Below the pieces are notes generated by a model that did no database searches, had not been told where the DNA came from, and saw only the letters and a program-made list of their open reading frames with translations. Positions 45,449 through 54,799 of a DNA stretch of 64,000 nt are shown one piece after another. Position numbers and translations under genes: made by a program. Position 1 is the stretch's first letter. Each line of letters begins with the position of its first letter. Source of the stretch: Vallitalea pronyensis (lineage in GTDB: Bacteria; Bacillota; Clostridia; Lachnospirales; Vallitaleaceae); assembly GCF_018141445.1 (NCBI RefSeq), contig NZ_CP058649.1, positions 2,809,001 to 2,873,000 of the forward strand, in the 5' to 3' direction.

Positions 45449-45566
45449 CTTATAGGAAAGTACTATGAATTTAGCATATGAAATAGAAACGTTTTCATAT
45501 GCGTCAAGGAAACTTTCCTAACGGACAAATCCGCTTTGCGGAACGAGGCGTAGCCTCTTTTGTTCT
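45449..45566. repeat. Multi-hairpin dispersed repeat, copy C (tandem with B)
   Basis: The same unit follows head to tail: AGGAAAGT with ACTTTCCT, inner GCATATGAAA with TTTTCATATGC, then CCGCTTTGCGG and GAGGCGTAGCCTC, with ACAAA and TTTTGT able to close around both. The loops vary between copies while the stems stay paired. The rest of the gap to thiN (45567-45666) holds nothing I can name. Confidence 0.8.
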
Positions 45567-45666
45567 GGGGATAGGATAGATGGGGTCTAGTGCAAAAGGT
45601 TTAGGGATAGGTTTAGGTATAAAACTTGGCGGATGACTTGTGGATTACAAGGATAAGGAGTATGAA

Positions 45667-46311
45667 ATGCGAACATTGATTATAACAGGTGGGACAGTTA
45701 ATATAGATTTTTTGAAAGGGTTTTATAAAGAGCATGTGTATGATTTTTGCATGGGTGTTGATAAAGGGGCAGAGTATGCGTATAAAGCTGGTATTAAGCC
45801 GGATATGGTGTTAGGTGACTTTGATTCAGCCAGTAGCGATGTGGTGGCATATTATGAGCATATAAAAGATATAGAGGTACACTGTTTTCCAGTAGAAAAA
45901 GATGAAACCGATACCCATCTGGCACTTTTAGAGGCTATAAAGCTTGGGAGTACACGAATTGATATGATAGGTGGTATTGGAAGCCGTATGGATCACACGT
46001 TAGCTAATATCCATATTATGAAGTTGCCTTTAGAGCAGGGCATACTATGTAGGATGATTGATGAAAGTAATATCATTAGTCTTGCCAATGAGCATATTCA
46101 GTTAAACAAAGGGCATTATCCCTATGTTTCCCTTATACCCCTTACCAGTAAGGTGGAAGGCATTACCACCCATGATATGAAATATCCTCTGCATGACTAT
46201 ACCATGGTACAAGGAATTTCTGTAGGGATTAGTAATGAAATATTAAATCAAGTAGGTGCCGTTACACTTCAAGAGGGTATATTGGTTGTTATTCAATCAC
46301 GGGATTTATAA
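45667..46311 (+). CDS. thiN: Thiamine pyrophosphokinase
   Basis: The 214-residue enzyme transfers pyrophosphate from ATP to thiamine. Visible motifs are LGDFDSAS (substrate and metal site), EKDETDTHLAL, and GGIGSRMDHTLANI. I start it at ATG 45667, six bases after AAGGAG; a GTG at 45640 in the same frame has no site. The neighbours rsgA-rpe-thiN-rpmB match the Bacillus order, but repeats now separate thiN from rpe. Confidence 0.95.
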   Translation: MRTLIITGGTVNIDFLKGFYKEHVYDFCMGVDKGAEYAYKAGIKPDMVLGDFDSASSDVVAYYEHIKDIEVHCFPVEKDETDTHLALLEAIKLGSTRIDMIGGIGSRMDHTLANIHIMKLPLEQGILCRMIDESNIISLANEHIQLNKGHYPYVSLIPLTSKVEGITTHDMKYPLHDYTMVQGISVGISNEILNQVGAVTLQEGILVVIQSRDL

Positions 46312-46417
46312 TATAGTATACAGAATCTAGGCATTTTGGATAGACATAAAAACATTAACTTAGAGATGGTGATAATTAGTTTTCAGGTAGAGGCTATTAA
46401 ATATTCAATAAGTTTAC

Positions 46418-46446
46418 ATGGATCATAGCATGATTCCATGGTTTTA
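46418..46446 (+). terminator. Terminator after thiN
   Basis: CATGGATCAT (46418-46427) pairs with ATGATTCCATG (46430-46440) with one bulge, followed by GTTTTATT. Confidence 0.6.
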
Positions 46447-46492
46447 TTCATATAATGTAATGATACTTATATTATTGTAATGGGTGAAAGAA

Positions 46493-46642
46493 ATGTTTTT
46501 ACGACCACGATTAGCAGGATTAATCCTTATATGCGTAGCTTTTGGCATGTTACTTATATCCATATTACCAAAGGGGGCAATTGGTGTTATTCTTTCACTG
46601 ACCTTTTTATGTATTGGGTTAATACTATTAAAACGATGTTGA
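46493..46642 (+). CDS. Very small membrane protein (49 residues)
   Basis: An ATG at 46493, behind GGGTGAAAG, opens a 49-codon frame to a TGA at 46640-46642. The product has two hydrophobic segments (about 8-24 and 28-46) separated by LPKGAIG and is framed by basic residues (FLRPR at the start, KRC at the end), a sensible two-pass topology. It lies where Bacillus carries spoVM, between thiN and rpmB, but does not resemble SpoVM. I recognise no family. Its small size makes the call tentative. Confidence 0.55.
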   Translation: MFLRPRLAGLILICVAFGMLLISILPKGAIGVILSLTFLCIGLILLKRC

Positions 46643-46681
46643 ATAGGCCGGTCTTTGGTTTTAGGATAATCGTAACTAAAA

Positions 46682-46739
46682 AAGTGGCTATAAGCCACTT
46701 TGGATAGATAAAAAAATAATCCCCAAACAAATGGGGATT
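46682..46739 (-). terminator. Double terminator for rpmB (minus strand)
   Basis: Reading the minus strand, AATCCCCA (46732-46739) pairs with TGGGGATT (46718-46725) and a T-run follows. A second hairpin built on AAAGTGGCT and AGCCACTTT comes next, also followed by T. The second hairpin may also stop the small plus-strand gene. Confidence 0.75.
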
Positions 46740-46742
46740 GTT

Positions 46743-46928
46743 TTATGCGCGTTCTACCGCACCTGATTTTAAACATTTAGAACAAACATGAAGTCTTTTT
46801 GGTTGACCATTAACAATTGCTCTAACTCTTCTTATGTTTGGTTTCCACATTTTATTTGCTCTTTTATGGGAATGGCTTACTTGAATTCCAAATTGAACAC
46901 TTTTATCACAAATATCACATCTAGCCAT
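46743..46928 (-). CDS. rpmB: 50S ribosomal protein L28
   Basis: The 61-residue protein belongs to the large ribosomal subunit. It carries the zinc-binding cysteine form of L28, with CDIC near the start and CSKC near the end, and the VSHSHKRANKMWKPNIRRV core. AAGGAGGTG precedes the ATG on the minus strand. It stands alone and opposite to all its neighbours, as in Bacillus. Bacteria with zinc-type L28 may also hold a zinc-free copy elsewhere. Confidence 0.96.
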   Translation of the reverse strand: MARCDICDKSVQFGIQVSHSHKRANKMWKPNIRRVRAIVNGQPKRLHVCSKCLKSGAVERA

Positions 46929-47040
46929 ACTTGCACCTCCTTAATCATACGTACATGTTCACAACAAAACAATTTTAACAAAAAAGTGGACATAATGCAA
47001 GCATTAGATTATAATAATTTAAGAAAACCCAAAAAAAGAT

Positions 47041-47069
47041 TTTAAAATCTAGAGGAAAAATGGTATAAT
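47041..47069 (+). promoter_or_regulatory. Promoter upstream of the Asp23 gene
   Basis: TTTAAA (47041-47046) and an extended -10, TGGTATAAT (47061-47069), are spaced by 17 bases. This is the only clear signal in the 303-base gap 46929-47231 between the divergent rpmB and asp23 genes. Confidence 0.5.
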
Positions 47070-47231
47070 ACATAATAATAGAGCCGTAAATTTCTATAAA
47101 GTAGATAAAAAAAATAAGAAGTTATTGTAAAATAGTTTAAATAATGGATAGATTATTAATAAGGGTATGAACGCTTGTTTTAGATAGGAATAGTAACAAG
47201 TCGTCTAGAGAATAAAAAGGAGGTCTAAATC

Positions 47232-47585
47232 ATGGCTGGTAGAATGGGAACAAATATTGGTGAGGTTAGCATTGACAATGATGTCATTGCTAAGGTTGCT
47301 GGATATACTGCTATTGAGTGTTACGGCATCGTGGGGATGGCATCCATTAATGTAACAAATGGATTTGCACGACTACTAAAACGTGAGAGTTTATCAAAAG
47401 GTATAAAAGTTGATGTATATGGTAAGAACATCACTATAGATTTTCATGTCATCATTGAATATGGTATTAATATAAGAGCCGTTGCAGATAATTTGATTAG
47501 CAATGTGAAATACAAACTAGAGAAATTTACCGGTATGGAAGTCGGTAAAATCAATATCTACGTAGAGGGCGTACGTGTTGATTAA
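47232..47585 (+). CDS. Asp23/Gls24 family envelope stress protein
   Basis: The 117-residue protein has the Asp23 fold pattern: VSIDNDVIAKVAGYTAIECYGIVGM, then GIKVDVYGKNITIDFHVIIEYG and a C-terminal VGKINIYVEGVRV. Members gather at the membrane and react to alkaline or wall stress. It is the YloU equivalent; the next gene is the fatty-acid kinase fakA (YloV), the usual pair. AAAGGAGG precedes the ATG. Confidence 0.93.
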   Translation: MAGRMGTNIGEVSIDNDVIAKVAGYTAIECYGIVGMASINVTNGFARLLKRESLSKGIKVDVYGKNITIDFHVIIEYGINIRAVADNLISNVKYKLEKFTGMEVGKINIYVEGVRVD

Positions 47586-47625
47586 GCTTGCGAAGGAACG
47601 GTTACTATATTAAGGAGGAAAAGTT

Positions 47626-49293
47626 GTGGCTATAGAATATATTGAGTCAAGTACTTTAAAAAGAATGTTTGTTTCTGGGGCAAAGTATTTAGAGTCAAAT
47701 AAAAAATATGTGGATAAACTGAATGTTTTTCCGGTTCCAGATGGTGATACAGGTACAAACATGTCTTTAACCATATTGGCAGCAGCTAAAGAAGTAAAAA
47801 ATGCCAACGACCATGATATGAAAGCTGTAGCTAAGGCCATATCTACAGGTTCATTAAGAGGAGCTAGAGGTAACTCTGGTGTCATCTTATCACAATTATT
47901 AAGAGGATTTGCTAAGGTGATTAGCAACCATGATAAAATAGATACGCTAATTTTAGCAAAAGCATTACAACAAGGGTCCGATACAGCCTACCGGGCAGTG
48001 ATGAAGCCAAAAGAAGGTACAATCTTAACAGTGGCAAGAGAAACAGCTGAGCGGGCTGCTATGTTAGCAGTGGATTCTGATGATGTTGAGTTTGTCATAA
48101 GTGAAAGCATTCATTATGCAAAAGAAGTACTGGATAAGACGCCGGATATGCTGGATGTTTTAAAACAAGCTGGTGTCGTTGATGCTGGCGGACAAGGGTT
48201 TATCTACATCTTGGAAGGGGCTCTAAAATCATTACAAGTAGGGAAAGAATTAGATTTTGATGTGGAAGATAGTGTGTCAGAAGAAATGGATGTTTCTCAT
48301 TTGGCTAAGATTGCCACAGAAGATATCACATTTGGTTATTGTACGGAATTTATTATCAATGCTAAGCAACCTGAAGCATCAGAAGAAAATGGTTTTCAGT
48401 TAAGAGATTACCTTGAAACGCTGGGTGATTCCATTGTAGTCGTTACAGACGAAGATATTATCAAAGTTCACGTACATACAGATAATCCTGGATTAGCTCT
48501 TCAAAAAGCCCTGGAGCTTGGGGAATTGGTTAACATTAAAATTGATAACATGCGTGAGCAGCACACATCCAAAATAATCATGGAAACTCAGAGTACGGAA
48601 CAGGTAGAATCAGCAGGCCAGCAAGCAGGACAAAAAAAAGTTGGGTTTGTTGCCGTTTCTATTGGTGAAGGATTAAATGACATATTTAAAGGACTTGGTG
48701 CAGATTATATTATTCAAGGTGGGCAAACCATGAACCCAAGCACGGAGGATGTTTTGAATGCCATTAGCCAAGTACATGCAGAGAATGTCTATATTTTACC
48801 CAATAATAAAAACATTATTTTAGCCGCTGAACAAGCAAAACACTTGTGTGAAGATAAGCATATTATTGTGATTCCTTCCAAAACAATCCCACAAGGTATA
48901 TCCGCTATGATCAGCTTTGAGCATGAAAAAGGTATTGAGGAGAATACTAAGAACATGGAAGATGCCATGGGGTATGTATCCACAGGACAGCTCACATTTG
49001 CTGTACGGGATACAAGCGTGGATAATAAAGATATAAAAGAAGGCGATATTCTAGGCATTGGAAACGATAAGATTCTTACAGTTGAGAAAGATTTAGATCT
49101 TGCAGCAAGAGAACTTATTCATCAATTAATTGATGAAGATAGTGAACTTGTCACCATTTATTATGGTGAAGAGGTGAATGAAGATAAAGCGGATGAGCTA
49201 GGTGAATTCATCGAAGAGCATTTTGAGGATTGTGATGTAGAAGTGCATTATGGTGGTCAACCACTTTATTATTATATTTTATCCGTTGAATAA
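47626..49293 (+). CDS. fakA: Fatty acid kinase subunit A (DAK2/DegV-like, YloV)
   Basis: The 555-residue protein has an N-terminal DhaL/DAK2 ATP-binding domain with VFPVPDGDTGTNMSLT (metal-binding aspartates) and GARGNSGVILSQLL, a middle domain, and a C-terminal DegV-like part. With a FakB partner it phosphorylates exogenous fatty acids for membrane lipid synthesis. The start is GTG 47626, behind AAGGAGG. The sdaAB-sdaAA genes that lie between yloV and recG in Bacillus are not here; a palindromic terminator and recG follow directly. Confidence 0.94.
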   Translation: MAIEYIESSTLKRMFVSGAKYLESNKKYVDKLNVFPVPDGDTGTNMSLTILAAAKEVKNANDHDMKAVAKAISTGSLRGARGNSGVILSQLLRGFAKVISNHDKIDTLILAKALQQGSDTAYRAVMKPKEGTILTVARETAERAAMLAVDSDDVEFVISESIHYAKEVLDKTPDMLDVLKQAGVVDAGGQGFIYILEGALKSLQVGKELDFDVEDSVSEEMDVSHLAKIATEDITFGYCTEFIINAKQPEASEENGFQLRDYLETLGDSIVVVTDEDIIKVHVHTDNPGLALQKALELGELVNIKIDNMREQHTSKIIMETQSTEQVESAGQQAGQKKVGFVAVSIGEGLNDIFKGLGADYIIQGGQTMNPSTEDVLNAISQVHAENVYILPNNKNIILAAEQAKHLCEDKHIIVIPSKTIPQGISAMISFEHEKGIEENTKNMEDAMGYVSTGQLTFAVRDTSVDNKDIKEGDILGIGNDKILTVEKDLDLAARELIHQLIDEDSELVTIYYGEEVNEDKADELGEFIEEHFEDCDVEVHYGGQPLYYYILSVE

Positions 49294-49327
49294 AAGAATT
49301 TCTTTTGTTTAAAGATAGTCGTTGAGT

Positions 49328-49420
49328 AGGGGCTATCTCATGAAAGCAGTGTTAGCGTTATAGGATAATCTTCTGAGAAAGCCTCTAGCCATCTATCATG
49401 CTTTGATGAGATAGCCTCTT
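49328..49420. repeat. Palindrome of the GCTGTCTCA type after fakA
   Basis: AGGGGCTATCTCAT (49328-49341) pairs with ATGAGATAGCCTCT (49406-49419), one mismatch, with AAGCA and TGCTT continuing the stem. The loop is about 55 bases. It probably acts as the fakA terminator and is a divergent member of the palindrome family. Confidence 0.6.
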
Positions 49421-49447
49421 GTAGAATAAGCGAATAAAGGCGGCGTT

Positions 49448-51505
49448 ATGATGAATTTGAATTTACCAGTCACCATGTTAAAAGGTATAGGGGAGAAAAA
49501 AAGTCGTGCATTACAGGTCATGGCTATTAGCTCCATTAATGATTTGTTGCATCATTATCCAAGAGACTATGAGAAAAACATGCCGATAACAGCTATTGCT
49601 GACAGCCGTATCCATGAGATGAACGTTATTCGTGGTACCATCTGTATGCATACGCAAAATATTAAAAAGCGTAACATGACCATCACAAAAACAAAAATAA
49701 GGGATCATAGTGGCGAGATATTTGCCATATGGTTCTCTCAGCCGTATCTTAAAAACAAGTTAAAAGCTGGTGATCACTTTATTTTCAAAGGAAAAGTAGA
49801 ATATAAGTACAATATGGTACAGATACTATCACCAAACATTATAGAAGTAGATGCTTATGAAGAGCGTGTCAACTGTTTAAAGCCTATCTATCCATTAACA
49901 AAGGATATATCCATGAAATTTATAAGTGGTGCTATTAAGCAGGCGTTAACCTATACAAAGGGACAATTAAAAGATTTTTTGCCCGAGTCTATTAGGACAA
50001 CCTATGCTCTAGCAGAATATAACTATGCCATCCATCAGATTCACGAACCGGATGATATGGAAGCTCTAGAGGTGGCAAGGAAGCGATTAGTTTTTGATGA
50101 GTTCTTATTGTTTGCATTAGGTCTTCATCTTATTAAATCCCATAGTCATGAGTTGCCTAACATGTATGTAATGGGTGAGATAAAAAAAGAAAAGGATTTA
50201 CTTAATGCTTTGCCTTACACCTTAACCAATGCTCAAAAAAAAGTTTGGCAGGAAATTAAACAGGATATACAGTCACCCATTACCATGAATCGATTGGTGC
50301 AAGGTGATGTAGGATCGGGTAAAACAGTTATTGCTACATTAGCGTTATTAGCAGCTGTTGACCATGGGTATCAGGCTTGTATGATGGCACCCACAGAAGT
50401 TTTGGCAAAACAGCATTATGCTTCTGTTACAGAACTTTTGGACCCACTGGGTATACATGTGGTCTTATTAGTAGGCTCTACGACAAAAAAAAACAAAGAA
50501 AAAGTATATGAAGCCATTGAAACAGGCAGCGTTCAGGTTGTGATTGGCACCCATGCACTTATCCAAGAAAAAGTTAATTTTAAAAATCTAGGCATGGTCA
50601 TTACGGATGAACAGCATCGTTTTGGTGTTAAACAGCGAGAAGTCTTAGCCGGAAAAGGTCACCATCCTCATGTACTTGTTATGAGTGCAACACCTATTCC
50701 TCGGACTTTAGCACTGATTGTATATGGTGATATGGATGTATCCATCATCGATGAGATGCCACCAGGCAGGCAAAAAATTGAAACTTATACAGTAAATACA
50801 TCCTATCGTGACCGTATATATACGTTCATAGAAGGAGAAATTAATAAAGGAAGGCAAGTGTATATTATTTGCCCTATGGTAGAAGAATCGGAAACCTTGG
50901 AGCTTGAATCGGTTATAGCATACACGGACAAGATTCGTAAAAAATTGGATAAAAACATACGCATTGACTATTTACATGGCAAAATGAAACCTCAGCTTAA
51001 AAATGAAATAATGGAAAAATTTAGTGAGCATAAAATCGACCTGTTGGTTTCCACCACGGTGATCGAAGTTGGTGTTAATGTGCCTAATGCAACATTAATG
51101 ATTATTGAAAATGCTGAAAGATTTGGTTTGGCAGGGTTACATCAGCTAAGAGGACGAGTGGGTCGTGGTAAGCATCAATCCTACTGTGTGCTTATTTCAG
51201 ATTCTAAAAATCAAGTGACCAAAAAAAGAATGAAGATCATGTGTGAACATACGGATGGTTTTATTATATCGGAGTATGACTTAAAATTACGAGGTCCAGG
51301 TGATGTGTTTGGTAGAAAGCAACATGGACTTCCTGAATTTCAGATTGCAGATATTTTTAGAGATATAGATATTCTAAAAGATACCAATACACTTGCAAAG
51401 GATATTTTAAACCACAAGCAAACCTTGGAGGAAGAAGAGTACCGATATCTTCATGATAAAATAAAAAAATATTTTAGCCATCATGTGAAACAAATTGCAT
51501 TATAA
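49448..51505 (+). CDS. recG: ATP-dependent DNA helicase RecG
   Basis: The 685-residue helicase remodels stalled forks and recombination branches. The N-terminal wedge/OB domain is followed by helicase motifs: Walker [24 protein letters not shown], the [12 protein letters not shown] motif III, and [13 protein letters not shown] motif VI. Length is typical. The ribosome site is modest (AAAGG, seven bases before ATG 49448; ATG 49451 is the alternative). Confidence 0.96.
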   Translation: MMNLNLPVTMLKGIGEKKSRALQVMAISSINDLLHHYPRDYEKNMPITAIADSRIHEMNVIRGTICMHTQNIKKRNMTITKTKIRDHSGEIFAIWFSQPYLKNKLKAGDHFIFKGKVEYKYNMVQILSPNIIEVDAYEERVNCLKPIYPLTKDISMKFISGAIKQALTYTKGQLKDFLPESIRTTYALAEYNYAIHQIHEPDDMEALEVARKRLVFDEFLLFALGLHLIKSHSHELPNMYVMGEIKKEKDLLNALPYTLTNAQKKVWQEIKQDIQSPITMNRLVQGDVGSGKTVIATLALLAAVDHGYQACMMAPTEVLAKQHYASVTELLDPLGIHVVLLVGSTTKKNKEKVYEAIETGSVQVVIGTHALIQEKVNFKNLGMVITDEQHRFGVKQREVLAGKGHHPHVLVMSATPIPRTLALIVYGDMDVSIIDEMPPGRQKIETYTVNTSYRDRIYTFIEGEINKGRQVYIICPMVEESETLELESVIAYTDKIRKKLDKNIRIDYLHGKMKPQLKNEIMEKFSEHKIDLLVSTTVIEVGVNVPNATLMIIENAERFGLAGLHQLRGRVGRGKHQSYCVLISDSKNQVTKKRMKIMCEHTDGFIISEYDLKLRGPGDVFGRKQHGLPEFQIADIFRDIDILKDTNTLAKDILNHKQTLEEEEYRYLHDKIKKYFSHHVKQIAL

Positions 51506-51596
51506 TACCATTTCGTTATGCTGTTTTTGATAACACAGAAGTTATAGATGGCCTTTATGAAGTAGTAAAGTTTAGTTATACAGGCATTATTTTCTA

Positions 51597-51625
51597 GTGT
51601 AATAACCGTAGGATTACACATAATA
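51597..51625 (+). promoter_or_regulatory. Candidate sigma-G (forespore) promoter
   Basis: GTGTA (51597-51601) and CATAATA (51619-51625), 17 bases apart, fit the forespore consensus well at the -10 and four of five at the -35. It lies upstream of an SASP gene, the classic sigma-G target. Confidence 0.5.
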
Positions 51626-51697
51626 ATAGCGTAACCTAATTAAACAACCTTCGAAGGGTCAAAGAAAACAACATTGTAAAAATTGGAGGGTCTAGTA

Positions 51698-51889
51698 ATG
51701 GCTAAAAACGTAGTTCCACAAGCAAGAGAAGCATTAGAAAAATTCAAATATGAAGTAGCAAACGAAATTGGTGTACCTTTAAAACAAGGATACAATGGTG
51801 ACTTAACATCTGCTCAAAACGGATCAGTTGGTGGATACATGGTTAAAAAAATGATCGAGAGAGCAGAACACAGTTTAATGGGTCAATAA
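51698..51889 (+). CDS. Small acid-soluble spore protein, alpha/beta type
   Basis: The 63-residue protein coats DNA in dormant spores and shields it from UV and heat. It has the family pattern: ALEKFKYEVANEIGVPL, which includes the expected germination-protease cleavage region (around NEIGV), and GSVGGYMVKKMIERAEHSL. The start is ATG 51698, eight bases after GGAGGG. A candidate sigma-G promoter precedes it. It is a direct sign that the organism forms endospores. Confidence 0.95.
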   Translation: MAKNVVPQAREALEKFKYEVANEIGVPLKQGYNGDLTSAQNGSVGGYMVKKMIERAEHSLMGQ

Positions 51890-51930
51890 TCAATCAATGA
51901 GACTAAGAAGCGATTTCGTAATCGCTAATA

Positions 51931-51970
51931 AAGAGGGTGTCCTATAAGCCTTTGGCTGGGATACCCTCTT
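51931..51970 (+). terminator. Terminator after the SASP gene
   Basis: AAGAGGGT (51931-51938) pairs with ACCCTCTT (51963-51970), with GCC and GGC pairing at the tip. The following T-run is weak. Confidence 0.55.
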
Positions 51971-52105
51971 AAACTATGTCATTCTTTTTGTTTTTTCTTG
52001 AATTCATGACCATAAGACAGAATTCTTATTGACAATTATGCTTAATACGATAAAATAAGAATGTACAATTTATTTTCAAAGCTTGTGTATAGAAAGGAAT
52101 ACAGC

Positions 52106-52654
52106 ATGAGAGTAATAGCTGGAAAGGCTAGAAGGAGACCATTGGTATCACCAGAAGGGCTTCAAGTAAGACCGACAACCGATCGTACAAAAGAAACATT
52201 ATTCAATATGATTCAACATGATGTGTACGATTGTGACTTTTTAGATTTATTCAGTGGTAGTGGTGCTATTGGCATAGAAGCGTTAAGCAGAGGTGCAAAA
52301 CATGCAGTATTTGTGGATGAGCATAAGGCAGCACTCACATGTATTAAGGAAAATCTTAATAAGACCATGTTAATAGAAGCAGCAGACATATGCAGTATGC
52401 ATGTTGTTAAAGCTTTGGAACAATTTAATAAACGTCAGCAAACATTTGATATCATATTTATGGATCCTCCCTATAACCATGGATGGGAAAGTCGTGTTAT
52501 ACCTCTTATTGTATCTTATGGATTATTAAATGAGGGTGGTATGATCATCTGTGAAAGTGCTATTGATACCTCAATGGATTTCGTTGATGATTTATCTTGT
52601 ATGATTTTAAAAGAAAAGTATTTTAAAACAAATAAATTTACGTTCATTGGATGA
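52106..52654 (+). CDS. rsmD: 16S rRNA (guanine-966-N2) methyltransferase RsmD
   Basis: The 182-residue enzyme methylates G966 of 16S rRNA using SAM. The N-terminus MRVIAGKARRRPL, the SAM-binding DLFSGSGAIGIEALSRGA and the catalytic MDPPYNHGW are all in place. The start is ATG 52106, seven bases after AAAGGA; an earlier in-frame ATG at 52061 adds a non-family extension. coaD follows after 42 bases; rsmD-coaD is a common pair. Confidence 0.95.
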   Translation: MRVIAGKARRRPLVSPEGLQVRPTTDRTKETLFNMIQHDVYDCDFLDLFSGSGAIGIEALSRGAKHAVFVDEHKAALTCIKENLNKTMLIEAADICSMHVVKALEQFNKRQQTFDIIFMDPPYNHGWESRVIPLIVSYGLLNEGGMIICESAIDTSMDFVDDLSCMILKEKYFKTNKFTFIG

Positions 52655-52696
52655 ACCTTTCATCATGTAATAGATTGTTAAATAGAGGTGACAGAT

Positions 52697-53173
52697 ATGA
52701 AAATTGGTGTTTATCCTGGAAGTTTTGACCCTGCTACTTTGGGTCATTTAGATATCATTAAAAGAAGTGCTAAATTAGTGGATAAGCTGATTGTGGGGGT
52801 CTTGCATAATCGTGCAAAAAATCCATTATTCACCATTGAAGAAAGAGTTAATTTGTTAAAAGAGCTAACGGAAGATATGGGCAATGTAGAAGTGGATAGT
52901 TTTTCAGGTTTATTAGTGGATTTTCTCAAGGAAAAAAACGCTGAGATCATTGTAAGAGGCTTTCGAGCTGTATCTGATTTTGAATATGAATTACAAATAG
53001 CTCAAACAAATTATAGTTTGGACAACAGTGTTGAAACCATATGCCTCATTACCCGGGTAGAATACTCCTTCTTAAGTGCAAGTGTGGTGAAAGAAGTAGC
53101 CATGTATGGTGGCGATATCAGCAACATGGTACCAGAAAAAACCATTGAGTATATGAAAAGAAAATTTCAGTAA
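52697..53173 (+). CDS. coaD: Phosphopantetheine adenylyltransferase
   Basis: The 158-residue enzyme makes dephospho-CoA from phosphopantetheine and ATP, the next-to-last step to CoA. Motifs are [20 protein letters not shown] with the T/HxGH nucleotide site, [16 protein letters not shown], and [12 protein letters not shown]. The start is ATG 52697, six bases after AGAGGTG. It supplies CoA for pta and other enzymes encoded nearby. Confidence 0.96.
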   Translation: MKIGVYPGSFDPATLGHLDIIKRSAKLVDKLIVGVLHNRAKNPLFTIEERVNLLKELTEDMGNVEVDSFSGLLVDFLKEKNAEIIVRGFRAVSDFEYELQIAQTNYSLDNSVETICLITRVEYSFLSASVVKEVAMYGGDISNMVPEKTIEYMKRKFQ

Positions 53174-53231
53174 AACGTATTGACAATAAAAAAACAATAA
53201 TGTGCTAAGCATAATAGGAGGGGGAACAAGA

Positions 53232-53753
53232 ATGAGTAGTATCATGGATTTAATAAATGAAATGGAAGATTATTTTGAAAGTTGTAACAAGGTACCTTTT
53301 TCCAGCAAGATCATGGTTAATCCTGAAGTCATCTATGAGTTAATCACCGATATGCGTCTTAAAATTCCTGAAGAGATAAAAAGATGTCAAAGAGTCCTTG
53401 ATGAAAAAGATAAAATCATCATGGAAGCAAAGCAGCATGCCCTTAATGTGGAAAAAGAAACAGAAAACAAAATGCTTGAGATGGTTAACGAACATGAAAT
53501 CATGCAGCAAGCTTATTCAGAAGCGGAAACGATCTTAACGGAAGCAAAAAATACATCACGAGAGTTAAAATTAGGTGCTTACGAATATGCTGATGAAATA
53601 TTAGTTAAGATTGAGGAAGCAGCACGAGCTACCATGATAGAAACCCAAAGTGCCTATCAACAAATGGAAGCTTTTATGAATGGACAAGTGGAGATGCTTT
53701 TGAATAACCGTCAAGACCTGCAAGATAGGAAAGTCAAAAGAAAAAGCAGCTAA
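53232..53753 (+). CDS. Coiled-coil protein of unknown function downstream of coaD
   Basis: The 173-residue product is highly charged and helical, with a long coiled coil from about residue 50 to 160 and no membrane segment. Its pattern recalls DivIVA-like or ATP-synthase-b-like coiled coils, a loose similarity only. The start is ATG 53232, behind AGGAGGGGG. Proteins of this kind often follow coaD in clostridia, near ylbJ; that neighbourhood is from memory. It converges with ylbJ. Confidence 0.7.
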   Translation: MSSIMDLINEMEDYFESCNKVPFSSKIMVNPEVIYELITDMRLKIPEEIKRCQRVLDEKDKIIMEAKQHALNVEKETENKMLEMVNEHEIMQQAYSEAETILTEAKNTSRELKLGAYEYADEILVKIEEAARATMIETQSAYQQMEAFMNGQVEMLLNNRQDLQDRKVKRKSS

Positions 53754-53771
53754 GTGCATAATAGCTATGCT

Positions 53772-54719
53772 CTATAATAATGGTATGAATAGAAATGCTG
53801 TGATAAATGTTATTACAGCATTTATTAATTTTGCCATGATATAGGGTTTTATGTGTAAGTCTGTGTCATGAATAACGCTGGCTGTTTGGGCATGAACAGA
53901 AAAAGTTCCAAAAGCAACCAAAGTGGATAATAATACAAATCTTACGGGCAAAGTGGCAGATGCACTTACTAAGAGCTTGGTACCATTGGCTAACTCCATC
54001 AAACCAAAGGTAAAATCTTTAAGAATATGACCTTGAATAGGAATTAACTTGAGGCAGTTCATGATAATGGAGAAAAAAATAATATAGCCTCCAATTTTTA
54101 CAATAAGGGTAATAGCATTCATGATACTCTCATCGAATATGGAAAAAGTAATTTTTCGACTAGTATGTTTTGCTGAGCCTTCATGATGGTTATGGGATAA
54201 TGCCTTAGCATAAACAATACGATAAATACAGGCGGTTATTATATTGGCAGTATAGATGACCATGAGCATGAGGATGCCTATGGCTGCTCGACCAAACAAG
54301 CCTGTGGCGATAAAGCCTATGATGAACATGGGACTAGCATTATTGCAGAAAGTAAGCATGTATTGAGCTTGTGGTAACGTAACAGCCCCCTTTTTTAATA
54401 GATCAGCAGTAATCTTTGCACCAACAGGAAAACCAGATAAAAGACCTGTTACAAAAGCATAACCGGCTACACCAGGTAGACCGAAAATTCTACGCATAAT
54501 AGGCGTTAAAAAGATATTAATATAGTAGATAATGTTGGAATTAATGATCAAATTGGATAAGAGTATAAAAGGAAATAATGTAGGAATCATCACATTGAAC
54601 CACAATAATAAACCTTCTTCAGCAGCTTTCATAGATGACTTTGGCATAAGAAGGACAAGGCATAATAAAAGGATGAGAAGGAGGTTAATCATAAAGTTTT
54701 TGGTTATTTTTCTTTTCAT
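53772..54719 (-). CDS. ylbJ: Sporulation integral membrane protein YlbJ
   Basis: The 315-residue membrane protein has about eight hydrophobic segments and the nucleoside-recognition (Gate) domain features of YlbJ, such as LLSGFPVGAKITADLL and LTFCNNASPMFIIGFI. YlbJ is made in the mother cell in Bacillus and is needed for proper spore cortex. It is shorter than the usual length of about 400. The stop lies close to the convergent coiled-coil gene, and a palindrome at 53793-53823, inside the ylbJ end, may stop that gene's transcript. Confidence 0.9.
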   Translation of the reverse strand: MKRKITKNFMINLLLILLLCLVLLMPKSSMKAAEEGLLLWFNVMIPTLFPFILLSNLIINSNIIYYINIFLTPIMRRIFGLPGVAGYAFVTGLLSGFPVGAKITADLLKKGAVTLPQAQYMLTFCNNASPMFIIGFIATGLFGRAAIGILMLMVIYTANIITACIYRIVYAKALSHNHHEGSAKHTSRKITFSIFDESIMNAITLIVKIGGYIIFFSIIMNCLKLIPIQGHILKDFTFGLMELANGTKLLVSASATLPVRFVLLSTLVAFGTFSVHAQTASVIHDTDLHIKPYIMAKLINAVITFITAFLFIPLL

Positions 54720-54799
54720 AAGAGGACCTTTTCTATTGGCATTATTAATACAAGTATATTGAACTGTAAGTTTTTTTAGAACAGGTCCATGACTAAGCG

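Noticed and set aside
45330..45566. Tandem repeats considered as a CRISPR array
   Set aside because: There are only two adjacent units of about 118 bp with internal hairpins. There are no short identical repeats with unique spacers and no cas genes.
46312..46492. A SpoVM gene between thiN and rpmB
   Set aside because: I translated the short frames there and none resembles the amphipathic SpoVM peptide.
46788..47045. 85-codon plus-strand frame over rpmB
   Set aside because: It is antisense to the clearly real L28 gene.
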